Source: Diploptera punctata
Lineage: Eukaryota; Arthropoda; Insecta; Blattodea; Blaberidae
NCBI GenBank assembly: GCA_030220185.1
Contig: JASPKZ010001598.1
Location: 1,260,501 to 1,324,500, forward strand
DNA length: 64,000 bases
Reading direction: 5' to 3'
Positions 29,683 through 40,119 of this stretch are shown here, in pieces. The notes under the pieces were generated by a model, which made no database searches, was not told where the DNA came from, and saw only the letters and a program-made list of their open reading frames with translations. A program made the position numbers and the translations under genes. Position 1 is the stretch's first letter; every line of letters starts with the position of its first letter.

Positions 29683-30120
29683 ATTGGGACTGGAAGTAAA
29701 CATCAATAAACTAAGTAGGGCATACGTATAGGTCACACACAGAAAAACATATCATAATGGATATGGACAGTCATTGACAAGTGAAGGAAATGTAGAAGTG
29801 GTGGCTGAATTCAAACACCTAGGAACAATAATTACGAACAGAAATGAGACGCACAAAGAAATTAAACATATGCTCAATTCTGGAAATGCATCCTATTACA
29901 CATTACAGGGACTCTTGTCGTGCCAATTTCTCTCAAAAACATTAAATTAAAAAAGAATATAAAAATGTTATTCTCCCAGTTCTATTATACAAACTTACTG
30001 ATAAACTTATACATGGTTTTAATTTTCAGGAACGAACTTTTACATGGAAGAGAACCATCCTTGAAGAAATTGCAAAGGAGGGAAAAACCTGGAGGAAAGT
30101 GAAGACGTTAGCTCAGAATA
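29683..30120 (+). pseudogene. RTE-like LINE fragment, rearranged
   Basis: Starts LGLEVNIN, then SEGNVEVVAEFKHLGTIITN, RNETHKEIKHMLNSGNASYY and ends in scrambled text; near 30100 a piece recalls LAQDR. Several indels. It abuts the CR1-like RT at 30140. Confidence 0.75.
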
Positions 30121-30139
30121 GGTTTACCAACTGTACTAA

Positions 30140-31280
30140 TGCACTGCCGTTATCATCTCTATGCTGATGATCTCCAAATTTACCTACATTCACCTCCTCA
30201 TTCTCTCTATAATAGCTTGACGAAAATGAATGACGATCTCACATCCATCTTTAACTGGTCTTCAAGTATCGGTCTAAATCTAAATCCTAACAAGTCACAA
30301 GTAATTCTAATGGGACAACAAAGACTGCTTACAACCTTCGACATATCCACACTTCCAAACATTACTATAAATAATATAATTATCCCTTATTCTTCTTCAG
30401 TAATAGATCTTGGACTACACCTAGACGCAAATTTAATATTGCAAACACAAGTGAAACACATGTAAAAAGACTTTCTCCATCTTACATTATCTTAGACGTT
30501 TGAAGAATTTTCTCCCAGTTTCGTTAAAACAAATCCTTGTGCAGAATCTTGTGTTGCATCACTTCGATTATTGTGACTTCATAGTCTATATAATGATCTA
30601 AACCATGACTTGTCGCAGAGACTGAGGCGTGTTCATATTGCTTGCGTTCGGTTCATTTTCAATATCCGCCGTTATGACCATATTTCCGAACACTTTAATA
30701 ACCTCTCTTGGCTCCGTCTTACTGACAGATGTAAATTGCACTCTCTTTCACTACTTTTCAAGCTTCTGAATTCCTACATTCCTACTTACCTGGCGTCCAG
30801 AATTGAGAAGTTATCCTCTTACCACAATATTGACACTAGATCACAAGATAACAGTCTGCTAACAATTCCTCTTCATAGTACTTCCTCTTATTCTACTTCC
30901 TTCACAGTAGCCTCTGCCCGCTCCTGGAATTTCCTTCCTCAAGATATCAGGAGTTGCCGCACACTTGGCACCTTTAAGTCACGCTTATACAGTTACCTGT
31001 TGTCTAATAATTAATTTTTTCTTCATTTATTTAAATTTATACTATGCCATTAATAATATTTTTCTCGTTTTTTATGTATCTTGTACATATTAAAGGCCTA
31101 TATTTAATTCGTTAAATTTAGAGTAAATCAAAATACATTATAAATATTAATTGTATTGTATTTATAACATGTAATCGTTTATGTGTATTGTAATTTAGAT
31201 GTAAGATTTTTTTTTTGTATTTTTAAAACCTAGTTGAGTGGCAGACAAGGCCTTAAGGCCTTAACTCTGCCAGGTAAAAT
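30140..31280 (+). pseudogene. CR1-like LINE: RT core end, C-terminus and 3' UTR
   Basis: Begins at the catalytic motif (YHLYADDLQIYLHSPPHSLY), continues FNWSSSIGLNLNPNKSQVIL and DLGLHLDANL, has a frameshift near 30465, then FLPVSLKQILVQN, LSQRLRRVHIACVRFIFNIR and SYSTSFTVASARSWNFLPQD, ending LYSYLLSNN with stop at 31012. The 3' UTR ends in the palindromic module at 31228-31275 and ATT tail. Upstream fingers/palm of the RT are missing. Confidence 0.85.
31228..31275 (+). promoter_or_regulatory. Palindromic 3' UTR module of the CR1-like LINE
   Basis: CCTAGTTGAGTGGCAGACAA then GGCCTTAAGGCCTTAACTCTGCCAGG. It can fold around the perfect 12-base palindrome GGCCTTAAGGCC. Versions occur at 19265, 35425, 47855 and 58890, always next to the ATT tail. 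A role as the RT recognition hairpin is an inference. Confidence 0.6.
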
Positions 31281-31284
31281 AAAG

Positions 31285-31285
31285 C

Positions 31286-31337
<52 letters not shown>
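31285..31337. repeat. (ATT)n tail
   Basis: Follows AATAAAGCT at the CR1-like 3' end, consistent with the element tail. Confidence 0.95.
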
Positions 31338-31338
<1 letters not shown>

Positions 31339-31464
31339 GGATCCATTGGCAATGCTTTGTGGATGGCCTATGCTCCTGATATAAGATAAAGGAGATGATG
31401 ATGATGTATAGGCTTAGGCTATATAATAATGCGATATTAAAAATATTTAATATTGAATTTATCA

Positions 31465-31585
31465 AATCTCAAGGCAGGTAAATGTTTTTCCAAATACCGA
31501 ACCCTTCAAGGAATAACCAAAGCACGAACTTTGAATCCACAGGTGGAAGGCGAGAGTCTAACCATTTGCGGCATGGTGCCACATT
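31465..31585 (-). mobile_element. Possible decayed tRNA-like SINE head
   Basis: Minus strand ATGGTTAGACTCTCGCCTTC and GGATTCAAAGTTCG recall tRNA boxes A and B but are eroded. Low confidence. Confidence 0.25.
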
Positions 31586-31640
31586 ATTTGTTTTAAAAAA
31601 TATATAGGCCTATATATAAATTTATATGCGTGTGCATGTG

Positions 31641-32183
31641 TGCCAACTAACTCACTGGCACTTTCGAATCCGTAGGTTCATGGCTACGCGGGCATAAGCT
31701 ATCCACACATCCCTATCCTGAACTAGTGTTTTACAATCATTCCCTGTATAATCTACTTCAATCAAATCATTGTTAATGTTATTCTCCCACCTCATTCTTG
31801 GTCTACCAACTGGGCGTTTTCCCTCTGGCTTTCCTACAAGAAGCTTCCATGCACGTCTTTCATTCCCCATACGTGCAACATGTCCTGCCCATCGCAGTCT
31901 ACGAGACTTAACTGTTCTTATTATATCTGGCTTCCTATAAAGACCATGTAGTTCATTGTTATGTAGTCTTCTCCATTCACCTGTCTCTTCAGCTCTCTTT
32001 ACTCCAAAAATTTTCCTAAGTACTTTATTCTCAAATACTCGAAATTTCCTTTCCTCCCTTAAAGTAAGAGTTCCTGTTCGCATCCGTATAATATAACTGG
32101 TAGAATAATAGTTTTATATATTTTCAGTTTAACATTTTTTTAAAGGAGTTGGGACGTCAAGAGTCGCTGTAATGCATAATAGC
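31641..32183 (-). pseudogene. RTE-like LINE C-terminal copy with 143-codon frame
   Basis: The minus frame at 32083-31652 reads TLTLREERKFRVFENKVLRK, IFGVKRAEETGEWRRLHN, GLYRKPDIIRTVKSRRLRWA and GHVARMGNERRAWKLLVGKP, ending AMNLRIRKCQ. Tail CACTGGCACTTTCG lies next to AACTAACTC. 5' truncation is near 32183. Confidence 0.9.
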
Positions 32184-32324
32184 CTTCTTGGTCCTTTTTT
32201 AGCATTGTGCATTTTTTCAAACTAACACGGAGCTAGCCTGATGCGTCAACTTCAAATCTGGAAGACCAGGAGATCAAGAACAATAAGTAAATTAAATTCT
32301 GCAGAAATTAATTTTAGGAATTTC

Positions 32325-32650
32325 TATCATCATCAACAACAAGGATTAAGCCCAATGGCCTGTTCCGATCTCATTATAGGTCGAATTGGTCCTTCCATCT
32401 CTTCAATGGTCTTCCCAACAATTTTCTCCCTTTTGGTTTATAATTGTACATTCTTCTTGGTATGCGCTGTTCATTCATTCGTAATACGTGCTGAAGATAA
32501 GCATTTTGGTAATATGTTATTCTTTCACAGAGATTAAATATATTAAGTTCTGTTCTTATATCTTCGTTTTTCTTTTTATCGGTCCTTTGGTATCCTGCTA
32601 TTGCTCTCAACATCTTCATTTCTGCAGTCTCTATTTGTTTACTATCTGCT
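32325..32650 (-). pseudogene. LINE 3' end (GTT-tailed family), copy 2
   Basis: Minus frame: AEMKMLRAIAGYQRTDKKKN, EDIRTELNIFNLCERI, YYQNAYLQHVLRMNEQRIPR and RKLLGRPLKRWKDQFDL, then the same AGGCCATTGGGCTTAATCC end and CAACAACAA complement tail as at 20275. Confidence 0.85.
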
Positions 32651-32734
32651 GGAATTTCTATAAGAGATAAAATAACAAGTACCGGTAGTGTAATTAAACA
32701 AAAGATGAATGTTCAAATTTCAATAGTAAATTTC

Positions 32735-32975
32735 ATAAAAATAAACAATTAAAATGGTATGGTCGTGTAAGAAGAATGACAGAAGACAGATTCCCCAAGA
32801 AGAATACTAGGATGGTACCACTTGGTAGAAGAAGAAGCGCACGGCCAAAACCAACGTTAATTGATGGTGTTTTAGAACAATATTAGGGAAAAATAATTGG
32901 ACAATGGAGATTGGAATGATATACAAATGTGGAGAAGAATTACAGTAAATTATTTGGGTGCAGGAAGATGTGAAA
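32735..32975 (+). pseudogene. LINE C-terminal fragment
   Basis: Reads KINNQKWYGRVRRMTEDRFP, KKNTRMVPLGRRRSARPKPT, then after a stop GKIIGQWRL and CRKM. Same general block as other GH-RRM ... GRR--RPK tails, but a separate family. Confidence 0.65.
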
Positions 32976-33669
32976 GATAGTGAACCTGTTAATTTTCTTT
33001 TTTCACAGCCATTTTCGGTGTCTACTAGATAGGATCGGTGAAAATAAGACATTTATTTTTAAGTGCGTAATTCCGTCGAAATTCGCTAAAAACTGTAAGC
33101 CTATTACAAATCCTAAACTTAATTCACGTGCAAGAGAAGGTGCATGTGCGTGTGTATAAAGGACTAAAGTAGGCCTAATGTAAGTATGTTTTTAATCTAA
33201 TAGGCTATATAAAAATGAATGATTTTTTGTTACTTTGTTTGTTTGTTTGTTCGTACTTATGCGCGGCCATACCGTTGATCCGATTGCGATAGGGCTTTTG
33301 GCTTTTTTTTTTAAATGTTCAGGAGATTCCCGGGATGAACATAGGCTATTAGAGAGTAGTGATATTCATTTCCTACACACTTAAAAATCGTCCTTTTTAG
33401 TGTAATAAGTGAAAAAAGTAGCTCTTTGGACACTTAAATGGCTTACGCTGCCTAAACCATAACAAATACACAAAATTAATCTGCACAGAATTGAATATCT
33501 CAAAAAGCTCTACAAAAAAGTCCACGACAGCATATGTTTATCTCTTACGGATAACTCACAATAACCATTTTTGTCTTTCATTGATGCCAAGAAGATCGAC
33601 ACAAGTACGTAGATTCCTGTGCAAATATAGCAGCACATGGAGGGAATTCTTTTACTGATAACTCACAAT

Positions 33670-34589
33670 TTAATTTTGTACTAGAGCATGCCATTAAATC
33701 TTTAGAGAATGAGGAAGGCTTACAACTGAATGGTATTAATAAGCTGTTAGTTTATGCTGATGATGTAAGCTTAGTACTACTGGCCGATAGCGAGGAGATA
33801 CTAAAGGCCAACACGCACACACTATTGAGTAACACTAAGAAATTAGGACTGGAAGTAAATATCAGTAAAACTAAATATATGATCACACGTAGAAATACAT
33901 TATATAATGGAAATGGACAGCTAATGACAAATGAGGGAAATTTTGAGGAATTGGCTGAATTCAAATACCTAGGAACAATAATCACAAATAGGAATGAGAT
34001 GCACAAAGAAATTAAACATAGGCTCAATTCTGGAAATGCATGCTATTATGCATTGCAGAGACTTTTGATGTCCCAACTCCTTTCAAAAAACGTTAAGCTG
34101 AAAATATATAAAACTATTATTCTACCAGTTATATTATATGGGTGCGAAACATGGACTCTTACTTTAAGGGAGGAAAGGAGATTACGAGTATTTGAGAATA
34201 AAGTTCTTAGGAAAATTTTTGGACCAAAGAGAGATGAACAGACATGTGAATGGAGAAGACTACATAACAATGAACTACATGGTCTTTATAGGAAGCCAGA
34301 TATAATAAGAACAGTTAAGTCCCGTAGACTGCGATGGGCAGGACATGTTGCGCGTATGGGGAATGAAAGACGTGCATGGAAATTCTTGTAGGAAAGCCAG
34401 AAGGAAAATGCCCAGTTGGTAGACCAAGAATGAGGTAGGAGAACAACATTAACTATGATTTGAGGGAAGTAGATAATACAGGGAATGATTGGAAAGCATT
34501 AGCTCAGGATAGGGATGTATGGAGAGCTTATGTCCGTGCGGCCATGAACCTACGGGTTCGATAGTGCCAGTGAGTAAGTAAGTAAGTAA
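33670..34589 (+). mobile_element. RTE-like LINE inserted in H3
   Basis: A 920-bp 5'-truncated copy starting in RT motif B (NFVLEHAIKS) and ending TAGTGCCAGTGAGTAAGTAA. The 13-bp duplication GATAACTCACAAT occurs at 33657-33669 and 34590-34602. It is nearly identical to 15578-18061 over the shared length. The YADD motif is followed by an extra six bases (AGCTTA at 33768-33773), adding two residues. A frameshift near 34385 breaks the C-terminus. Confidence 0.9.
33825..34391 (+). pseudogene. RT C-terminal frame of the nested RTE-like copy
   Basis: Reads SNTKKLGLEVNISKTKYMIT, EELAEFKYLGTIITNRNEMH, YALQRLLMSQLLSKNVKLKI, VILYGCETWTLTLREERRLR and SRRLRWAGHVARMGNERRAW. Upstream codons with YADD are in the same frame. 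Loss of one base at AAATTCTTGTAGG truncates the end. The match to the 474-codon frame indicates recent activity. Confidence 0.85.
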
Positions 34590-35095
34590 GATAACTCACA
34601 ATAATGAATTTTGCCTTTTAGCTCGTTTATGCCAAGAAGATCGAGATAAGTAGATTCCAGGGCAACACCGGGTAATCATCACGGGGAATCTTAAAATAAT
34701 TACGATACACTTTTTTTTTCATTTTACTTGTTCATCTAATCATAAGAAGTACATTAATTTTCGTCTTTCAGCTCATTTATGCCAAGAAGATCGGGATAAA
34801 CAGATTTTCGGACAACGCGGGATAAACAGCACGGGGTATCTAAAACTAATTACGATATAAATTTTTCCTATTACTTATTTAAGTAAACATAAAACACATT
34901 AATTTTTGTATTGTAGCTCATTTATATCAAGAAGATCGGGGTAAGTAGATTCCCGGGCAACGCCGGATATACAGCACGGGGTATCTAAAAATTATAAACT
35001 TATAATTATATTTCCTCTCACTTATTCAAGTAAACATATAAGCACATTAATGTTCATTTATTTAAGCGTAGCAGCGCACAACGGGTATTAGCTAG

Positions 35096-35216
35096 TAAGA
35101 TACAAGCAATTAAATTGATATGGTAATGTACGACGAATGCATGAAAAAAGGTTACCCAGAAAAGGGTTGGAATTGTGTCCACTTGGAAGAAGAAAGGAAG
35201 GAAGATCTCGATTTTT
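35096..35216 (+). pseudogene. LINE 3' end (family E), copy 2, left part
   Basis: ATACAAGCAATTAAATTGAT, CGACGAATGCATG, GGTTACCCAGAAAAGGGTTG and CCACTTGGAAGAAGAA align with 29290-29405. It is interrupted at GATCTCGAT; the remainder is at 35621. Confidence 0.65.
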
Positions 35217-35394
35217 TTAATGTTTGAAAATGTTTATTAATTATTCATTTCGCAAAATAAAATTTAAAAATAATTTTGACAATTTGTGTCCAGTAAGCTG
35301 TTTCTTTCTTGGGGAATCGTAGCCCCAGCCTCTGAAAACTGCCGTTCACTGGGCACCGACGTTGTTATAATAGGCAAATAGATTTAGATTTTTA
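35217..35394 (-). pseudogene. hAT transposase C-terminal remnant
   Basis: One minus frame (about 35365-35240) reads VPSERQFSEAGATIPQERNS then LLDTNCQNYF and a stop. The pattern PSER-FS-AG----ERN-L is the hAT dimerisation domain end. The first two-thirds of the transposase is absent. It is part of a block inserted into a family-E LINE end. Confidence 0.7.
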
Positions 35395-35620
35395 GATTTA
35401 TTTATTTAGCCTGGTGGAGTTAAGGTCATGTGGCCTTCTCTTCCACTCACCAGGGCAAACATATATTACATCAGCATATAACAATCTCAATGAACTCTAA
35501 TATTAAATACTAAATAAAAATTTGATGAAAAAGATAATATCTATTATATTACGATCTATAATGCAACTAGTTAATGTTAGTTAAAATTAAGACTAAAACT
35601 AATAATAAAATGTATACAAG
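35395..35620 (-). mobile_element. CR1-like 3' UTR module fragment
   Basis: GATTTATTTATTTAGCCTGG, TGGAGTTAAGGTCATGTGG and CCTTCTCTTCCACTCACCAG match the palindromic module and tail region of CR1-like copies at 58890 in the same orientation. The coding end is missing. Confidence 0.6.
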
Positions 35621-35765
35621 CAAGGATTCGTGGATCCAAGAAATTAATAAATAACAAGTGGAATGGAAACAAGAGGCCTGGAGGACATGGATTGGATGGA
35701 GAGAGACGAGTGGAGAAGAAAAATAAAAATATAGGCACAGAAAGATGTGTAAACACACACACACA
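35621..35765 (+). pseudogene. LINE 3' end (family E), copy 2, right part
   Basis: ATTCGTGGATCCAAGAAATT, AGGCCTGGAGGACATGGATT and GAGTGGAGAAGAAAAATAAA align with 29410-29520. The final AGATGTGTAAACACACACAC ends in a CA tract. Confidence 0.65.
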
Positions 35766-35930
35766 TATATCCCTATATATAATTATTGGGGATAAGCCCA
35801 TGTAGGACTATGCAAAGTACTTAGAGGCGTTTCCTATGACTCCATACTTCCCTCATTTTTCGGCCATGGGCTTTCTTTCTCACTTCTATGTTGTTTCGGT
35901 TTTTTTCTTGTGTTTGTCCTCTTGGGCTAT

Positions 35931-35933
35931 TAC

Positions 35934-35985
<52 letters not shown>
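35931..35985. repeat. (ATT)n microsatellite
   Basis: About 54 bases of ATT units before a LINE fragment. Confidence 0.95.
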
Positions 35986-35986
<1 letters not shown>

Positions 35987-35994
35987 TATTATTA

Positions 35995-36520
35995 ATCTGC
36001 CCTAAATGGAATAGTATGGGACAAACATATCTTCAAATAAACAAAAAAAAATATTTTAATACAATAATCAGAAGCATTATTACCTATGGAGCTGATGTGT
36101 GGGCTTTAAATGCACAAATGAAAAAAAAAAAAATACTCGCCACTGAAATGGACTACTGGAGACGTACTGCAAGAATATCCAGGAAGGATAAAATCAGAAA
36201 TTCGTATATAAAAGAAAAAAAATGCAGGTACAATATTCAATATTTGATTTTATAAAGAAGAAACAATTAAATTGGTACGGACACATTAGAAGGATGGAAG
36301 AAGGAAGACTACCTAAGATAATCATGGATTGGGAACCACAGGGAAGGAAAAAGAAGGGTAGACTAAATATTACGTGGATTCAGGGAATCAATGAAACTAA
36401 GAGGGAATGGGAAATAGAAGAAGATATATGGATGAACAGACAAGAATGAAAAAAATGTGTTGAAACAAATGTGTAGTTAACTGTGAACATGGGTACCGGA
36501 AAAATGTATATTCATTGCAA
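35995..36520 (+). pseudogene. LINE RT C-terminal fragment
   Basis: First frame: YLQINKKKYFNTIIRSIITY then GADVWALN, TEMDYWRRTARISRKDKIRN. Second frame after a shift near 36230: KKKQLNWYGHIRRMEEGRLP, KIIMDWEPQGRKKKGRLNIT and WIQGINETKREWEIEEDIWM. The order ITYGA-VW ... WRR-ARIS ... WYGHIRRM ... W-EDI is a typical LINE tail. A (ATT)n tail follows at 36549. Confidence 0.8.
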
Positions 36521-36548
36521 AAGCCGGAATAATAAAATAAATAAAAAA

Positions 36549-36550
36549 AA

Positions 36551-36593
<43 letters not shown>

Positions 36594-36607
36594 GTTATTA
36601 TTATTAA
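36549..36607. repeat. (ATT)n tail
   Basis: Follows AATAAAATAAATAAAAAAAA, consistent with the tail of the preceding LINE. Confidence 0.9.
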
Positions 36608-36704
36608 TGTTATTATTTTTTCAAAAATATATTGATAATTGTACAAGGAATTGGTCAAGACACTGCAATAATTATGGAAATTCAAATACAAAATAATTAT
36701 TACC

Positions 36705-37465
36705 TCCACCATGTAGCCTAATATTCGCAGATGACCAGGTGGTGATTGTTCAGAATCCGGATGATACGTCTTTCATGTTACAGAAATTAGAGATAGAATA
36801 CAAAAAAATGGGGATTGCAGATGTATTGTAATAGAATAGAATATCTTTCATTGAATACAACAGATGGGTTAAAATTCAATTCAGGAAAAACACGCAATGT
36901 TAAAAGTTTTAAATATTCAGGATCTATTTTAGATAAAAATGAGAATTCAACTAAAGAAATTCAAAGAAGCATAACTGATGGAAGAAGAACCATTGGTATT
37001 TTTTACTCAGGGCTTTGGAATAAAAATATAATATACAGAACACGGGGGAAAAAAAACTACATTTCAAGTCCTGTTACAAAGCATTTCATTATATGGATCC
37101 GAAACCTGGACAGTAAGTACAAACAAGCCAACAAGCTGTTAGCAGTAGAAATGGATTTTTGGAGGCGATCGACAAGAACTTCAAAATGGGATAAGTTCAG
37201 AAAGAGCCCAATAAGAGAAATTATGCAAGTTAAAAAAAATTAGAAAGAATAGAAGAAAAACGTTTCAAATGAAATGGACGCGTCATAAGAATGGAAGAAG
37301 ATGGAATCCCAAGGAAGATCCTTGATTGGAAAGCTAATGGAAGAAGTGGAAGAGGCAGATATAGAGAACGTTGGATAGATGGAATGAGAAGAATTATGGA
37401 ATTTTGAGATCTGATTGAAAAAGATGCTTTAGGGAGAAACATCTGGCTAGAAATCACTTTGAGTT
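36705..37465 (+). pseudogene. LINE RT remnant with FADD motif
   Basis: Begins SLIFADDQVVIVQNPDD then LQKLEIEYKKMGI; later KSFKYSGSILDKNENSTKEI, QRSITDGRRTIG, a YGSETW-like segment (SLYGSETWTVS), EMDFWRRSTRTSKWDKFRKS and a scrambled RVIRMEEDGIPRKILDWKAN, GRSGRGRYRERWIDGMR. The LIFADDQ motif is the RT catalytic site. Many stops; related to the family at 63770 on the minus strand. Confidence 0.75.
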
Positions 37466-37592
37466 GAAAGACAGATAAGTTACTATAGAGTGGAATATTC
37501 CTAAATATTTTTTTTCCCTTGCCATTATATCGTGTAGCCTAAGCTTATTACGTATTATTAATCAAGTTGTAGATAAATCATCATTGTTATTA

Positions 37593-38218
37593 TCATAATT
37601 AATGCCACGGGTGATTTACAAATTATCGATAAATGAATTTTTCTAGAGGATTTGAAAATCAAGAGTGGCATTTTTTAGGACTATTTAACGAATAAAATTA
37701 AGCCGTTTACTCAAAAGTCATTATTTAAACATAGTAACCGATATTTTTAAAATATGTAGCCTACATATTTAATGCAAACTGCGATGATTAAAAACATATC
37801 AGAAATGTGAGGTTATATATTTCACTGCAACTTGATCATATTATGTATTGCCAAATAGGATCGCAGTATAGTAGGAATGCACCCTAGAGGAGAAAAAATA
37901 AAACACATAGGCCTAAAACTATAGGCATATGATAATCAACATTATAGGCTATTACATTATTTTTTTAGTGAACAACTCAATAAAATCAAGGAATCTGTTC
38001 ATTATTTGCTACATTCAATGAATTTGTTGGAGAAAAATAGGTAATGCTTTGAGCTGTTCGGAATATTAAAAAGGCTGAGCTTTCTTTATCAAAAAGCAGA
38101 GCTGATAAAGAGAACTCGATAAAAAGCGAGGCTATACACGACTGCCATTAGTTGTAAAACAGAACTCATTGAAACGTGATTGGTCATTGACTACCATTTG
38201 GGCATGAGTTAAATTGTC
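37593..38218 (+). mobile_element. HP1 hairpin-ended repeat (short-module form)
   Basis: Starts TCATAATTAATGCCACGGG with the terminal hairpin, then GGACTATTTAACGAATAAAA, GGAATGCACCCTAGAGGAG, GGAATCTGTTCATTATTTGC, and ends GATTGGTCATTGACTACCAT then GGGCATGAGTTAAATTGTC. It lacks the long T-rich central module of 6418-7131. Two TA micro-insertions are visible (37759, about 37908). Confidence 0.75.
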
Positions 38219-38299
38219 TGTATAGGGCCTAATTTAAATATGGTGAACTGGAAGAATATACCTTATGGTCTTAACACCATCAGGTTCAATACATTATTA

Positions 38300-39375
38300 T
38301 TATTATTATTATCTTCTTCTTCTTCTTCTCTTCTTCCTTCCAAGTATTAGGCCAAGGCTTGTTAGATCCTATAGAAAATTTTCCCTCTAGCGTTTCATAG
38401 GACGGCCCAGTGATCTTCGTCCTCTTGGTATATAATTACAAACAGCTTTGGGGATCCGATTTGAACTCATTCTTTCAAGATGGTGTTTCCAATTTAGTTG
38501 GTAGGCCTACTGTTTAATATATCCAAAATTGGCGTAGTCTTCAATTCTTTTAAGATATCGGTGTTTCTTTTCCGAACCCATCTGGTGTAACCCACTGTTC
38601 TGCGCATGAATCTCATTTCACAAGCCGTTATTCTGCTTTCATGTTGTCTTTATTGGTGTCCATGCTTCACTACCATAGGTCAACACTGGTCTAGCAAAGT
38701 GTTTTATAAACGTAATCTGGTGTTTTTTTGTACAAGGGATGGTTTCATAACTTGATTAATAATTCCTGAAAAATTTTATTATAACTAGTAATTTTTTCAG
38801 GGTATCCTTTTCATCCCAGATAGAGAGATACATATCCAAGATATTTAAATTGATTAGATCGCTCTAAAATTTTATTCTGGAGACAGATTTTACTTTGTAC
38901 GGGGTCTTCCCATGAAATGCCATAATTTTAGTTTTGTTAATTGATATTTCCTATTAAATTTGGCACCTATTTTTTGTAAATTATAAATTGATCGTTGCAA
39001 ATCATTTTCGGAAAGTGCTAGAAGCGCTAAATTGTCTGCAAAAAGAATAGCATCGAGTTTGAGGTTCCTATTAATGGGTATATATCCTCGTTGTTTTTCT
39101 CCATTCGTTTATTAATTTATTCAATAGAGGCCTATATATAATGGAAAAGCACCGGTGAAAGCTGAACAATCCCTGTCTTACTCCAGGGTTATCTTTTCCC
39201 AAGAAGATAATTTGCCATCTTTTTAACAGAGATTTCATTATCTTGTTATATGTGTTAAGATTTTAGTAATATATTGTTGTGGAACGTTATCATCAGCTAA
39301 AATTTGTAGTAATATATTTCTGTCTACTTTGTCAAAAGCCTTTATGAAGTCAACGAAGGCGATATGAGTTTCTAT
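38300..39375 (-). pseudogene. LINE RT (GAA-tailed family D)
   Basis: The minus strand contains, in order, AFVDFIKAFDKVD-like text near 39350, NPGVRQG near 39190, a decayed palm region, EISINKTKIMAFHGK near 38940, DLINLNILDMYLSIWDEK, HFARPVLTYGSEAWTPIKT near 38680, MRFMRRTVGYTRWVRKRN-like block, KRIEDYANFG, LERMSSNRIPKAVCNYIPRG and RRSLGRPMKR. The 3' end is a (GAA)n tail (TTC run at 38311). Numerous frameshifts. Confidence 0.75.
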
Positions 39376-39385
39376 ATTGAATTCC

Positions 39386-39386
<1 letters not shown>

Positions 39387-39455
<69 letters not shown>

Positions 39456-39475
39456 TATTATTATTATTATTATTA
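39387..39475. repeat. (ATT)n microsatellite
   Basis: About 88 bases with one ACT interruption near 39450. Confidence 0.95.
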
Positions 39476-39661
39476 ATGATGGCGATTTCTTATTATGATT
39501 TAAATAGAAGGTTCTAATTAACTTTGATATTTAGTAAAAGATATTTACGTGATTTATAAATGAATATAAAGTACGAATTAGGGGTCATTATGAAAGACAG
39601 GTCCATTTATTAATCTCTCATATCCAAGTGCTATGATCAATCAGGCTGGATCTTCACCTGT

Positions 39662-39895
39662 TTAACTTGAATCACATACACGAGCTGCCATCTCTGGGAG
39701 ACGAGAAGGAACTAGTTGAACCTCCTCCGAGTCACGTCCGTGTCGGCATGTTGCCTTTGATCTTTTAGCAGCCTGAAAAGAAGGGCGGGGAATAGCTTCA
39801 TAAATTTGTAGCTTTCCGAATCGGCTTTCTCCCTTCTTCATGCGCTCGCCCGTCTTGTCAAGTGTGAAGAAAATCTCATGTCCTGCTGTGTTCAA
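39662..39895 (-). CDS. Unrecognised 77-codon open frame
   Basis: Reads MNTAGHEIFFTLDKTGERMK, KGESRFGKLQIYEAIPRPSF, QAAKRSKATCRHGRDSEEVQ and LVPSRLPEMAARVCDSS. The composition is balanced and GC-richer than the neighbourhood, unlike most frames here, so an exon or a piece of an unknown element is possible. No motif or membrane segment is seen and no copy exists elsewhere in the window. Could also be chance. Confidence 0.25.
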   Translation of the reverse strand: MNTAGHEIFFTLDKTGERMKKGESRFGKLQIYEAIPRPSFQAAKRSKATCRHGRDSEEVQLVPSRLPEMAARVCDSS

Positions 39896-40119
39896 CCTTA
39901 AATATTCGCCAACACTTCACTAATTTATCAATTTGTACAATTGCTAATTTCTTTTCTCATTAGCACATTGCCAGCCAGAATGTCAGCAGTGGCACAGTTT
40001 GCTGTTTGGGGTCCCTAGACAGAGAGAATATACCCGCCCCATATTCAAACGTATCATCATCATCATCCGTCACGAATTAGGCCTTTGTACACCTGTTTCG
40101 GCCCCATCTAGCAGTATTT

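Larger units (their letters stand above)
33196..35095 (+). mobile_element. Helitron-like element H3 with nested RTE-like copy
   Basis: Starts TCTAATAGGCTATATAAAAA and ends GCAGCGCACAACGGGTATTA then GCTAG, with A and T as outer bases. The 5' part (CGGCCATACCGTTGATCCGA) and tandem units (GCCAAGAAGATCGGGATAA; GGGCAACGCCGGATATACAG) match H1. The RTE-like copy 33670-34589 splits a tandem unit. H3 ends directly against a family-E LINE fragment. Confidence 0.8.
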
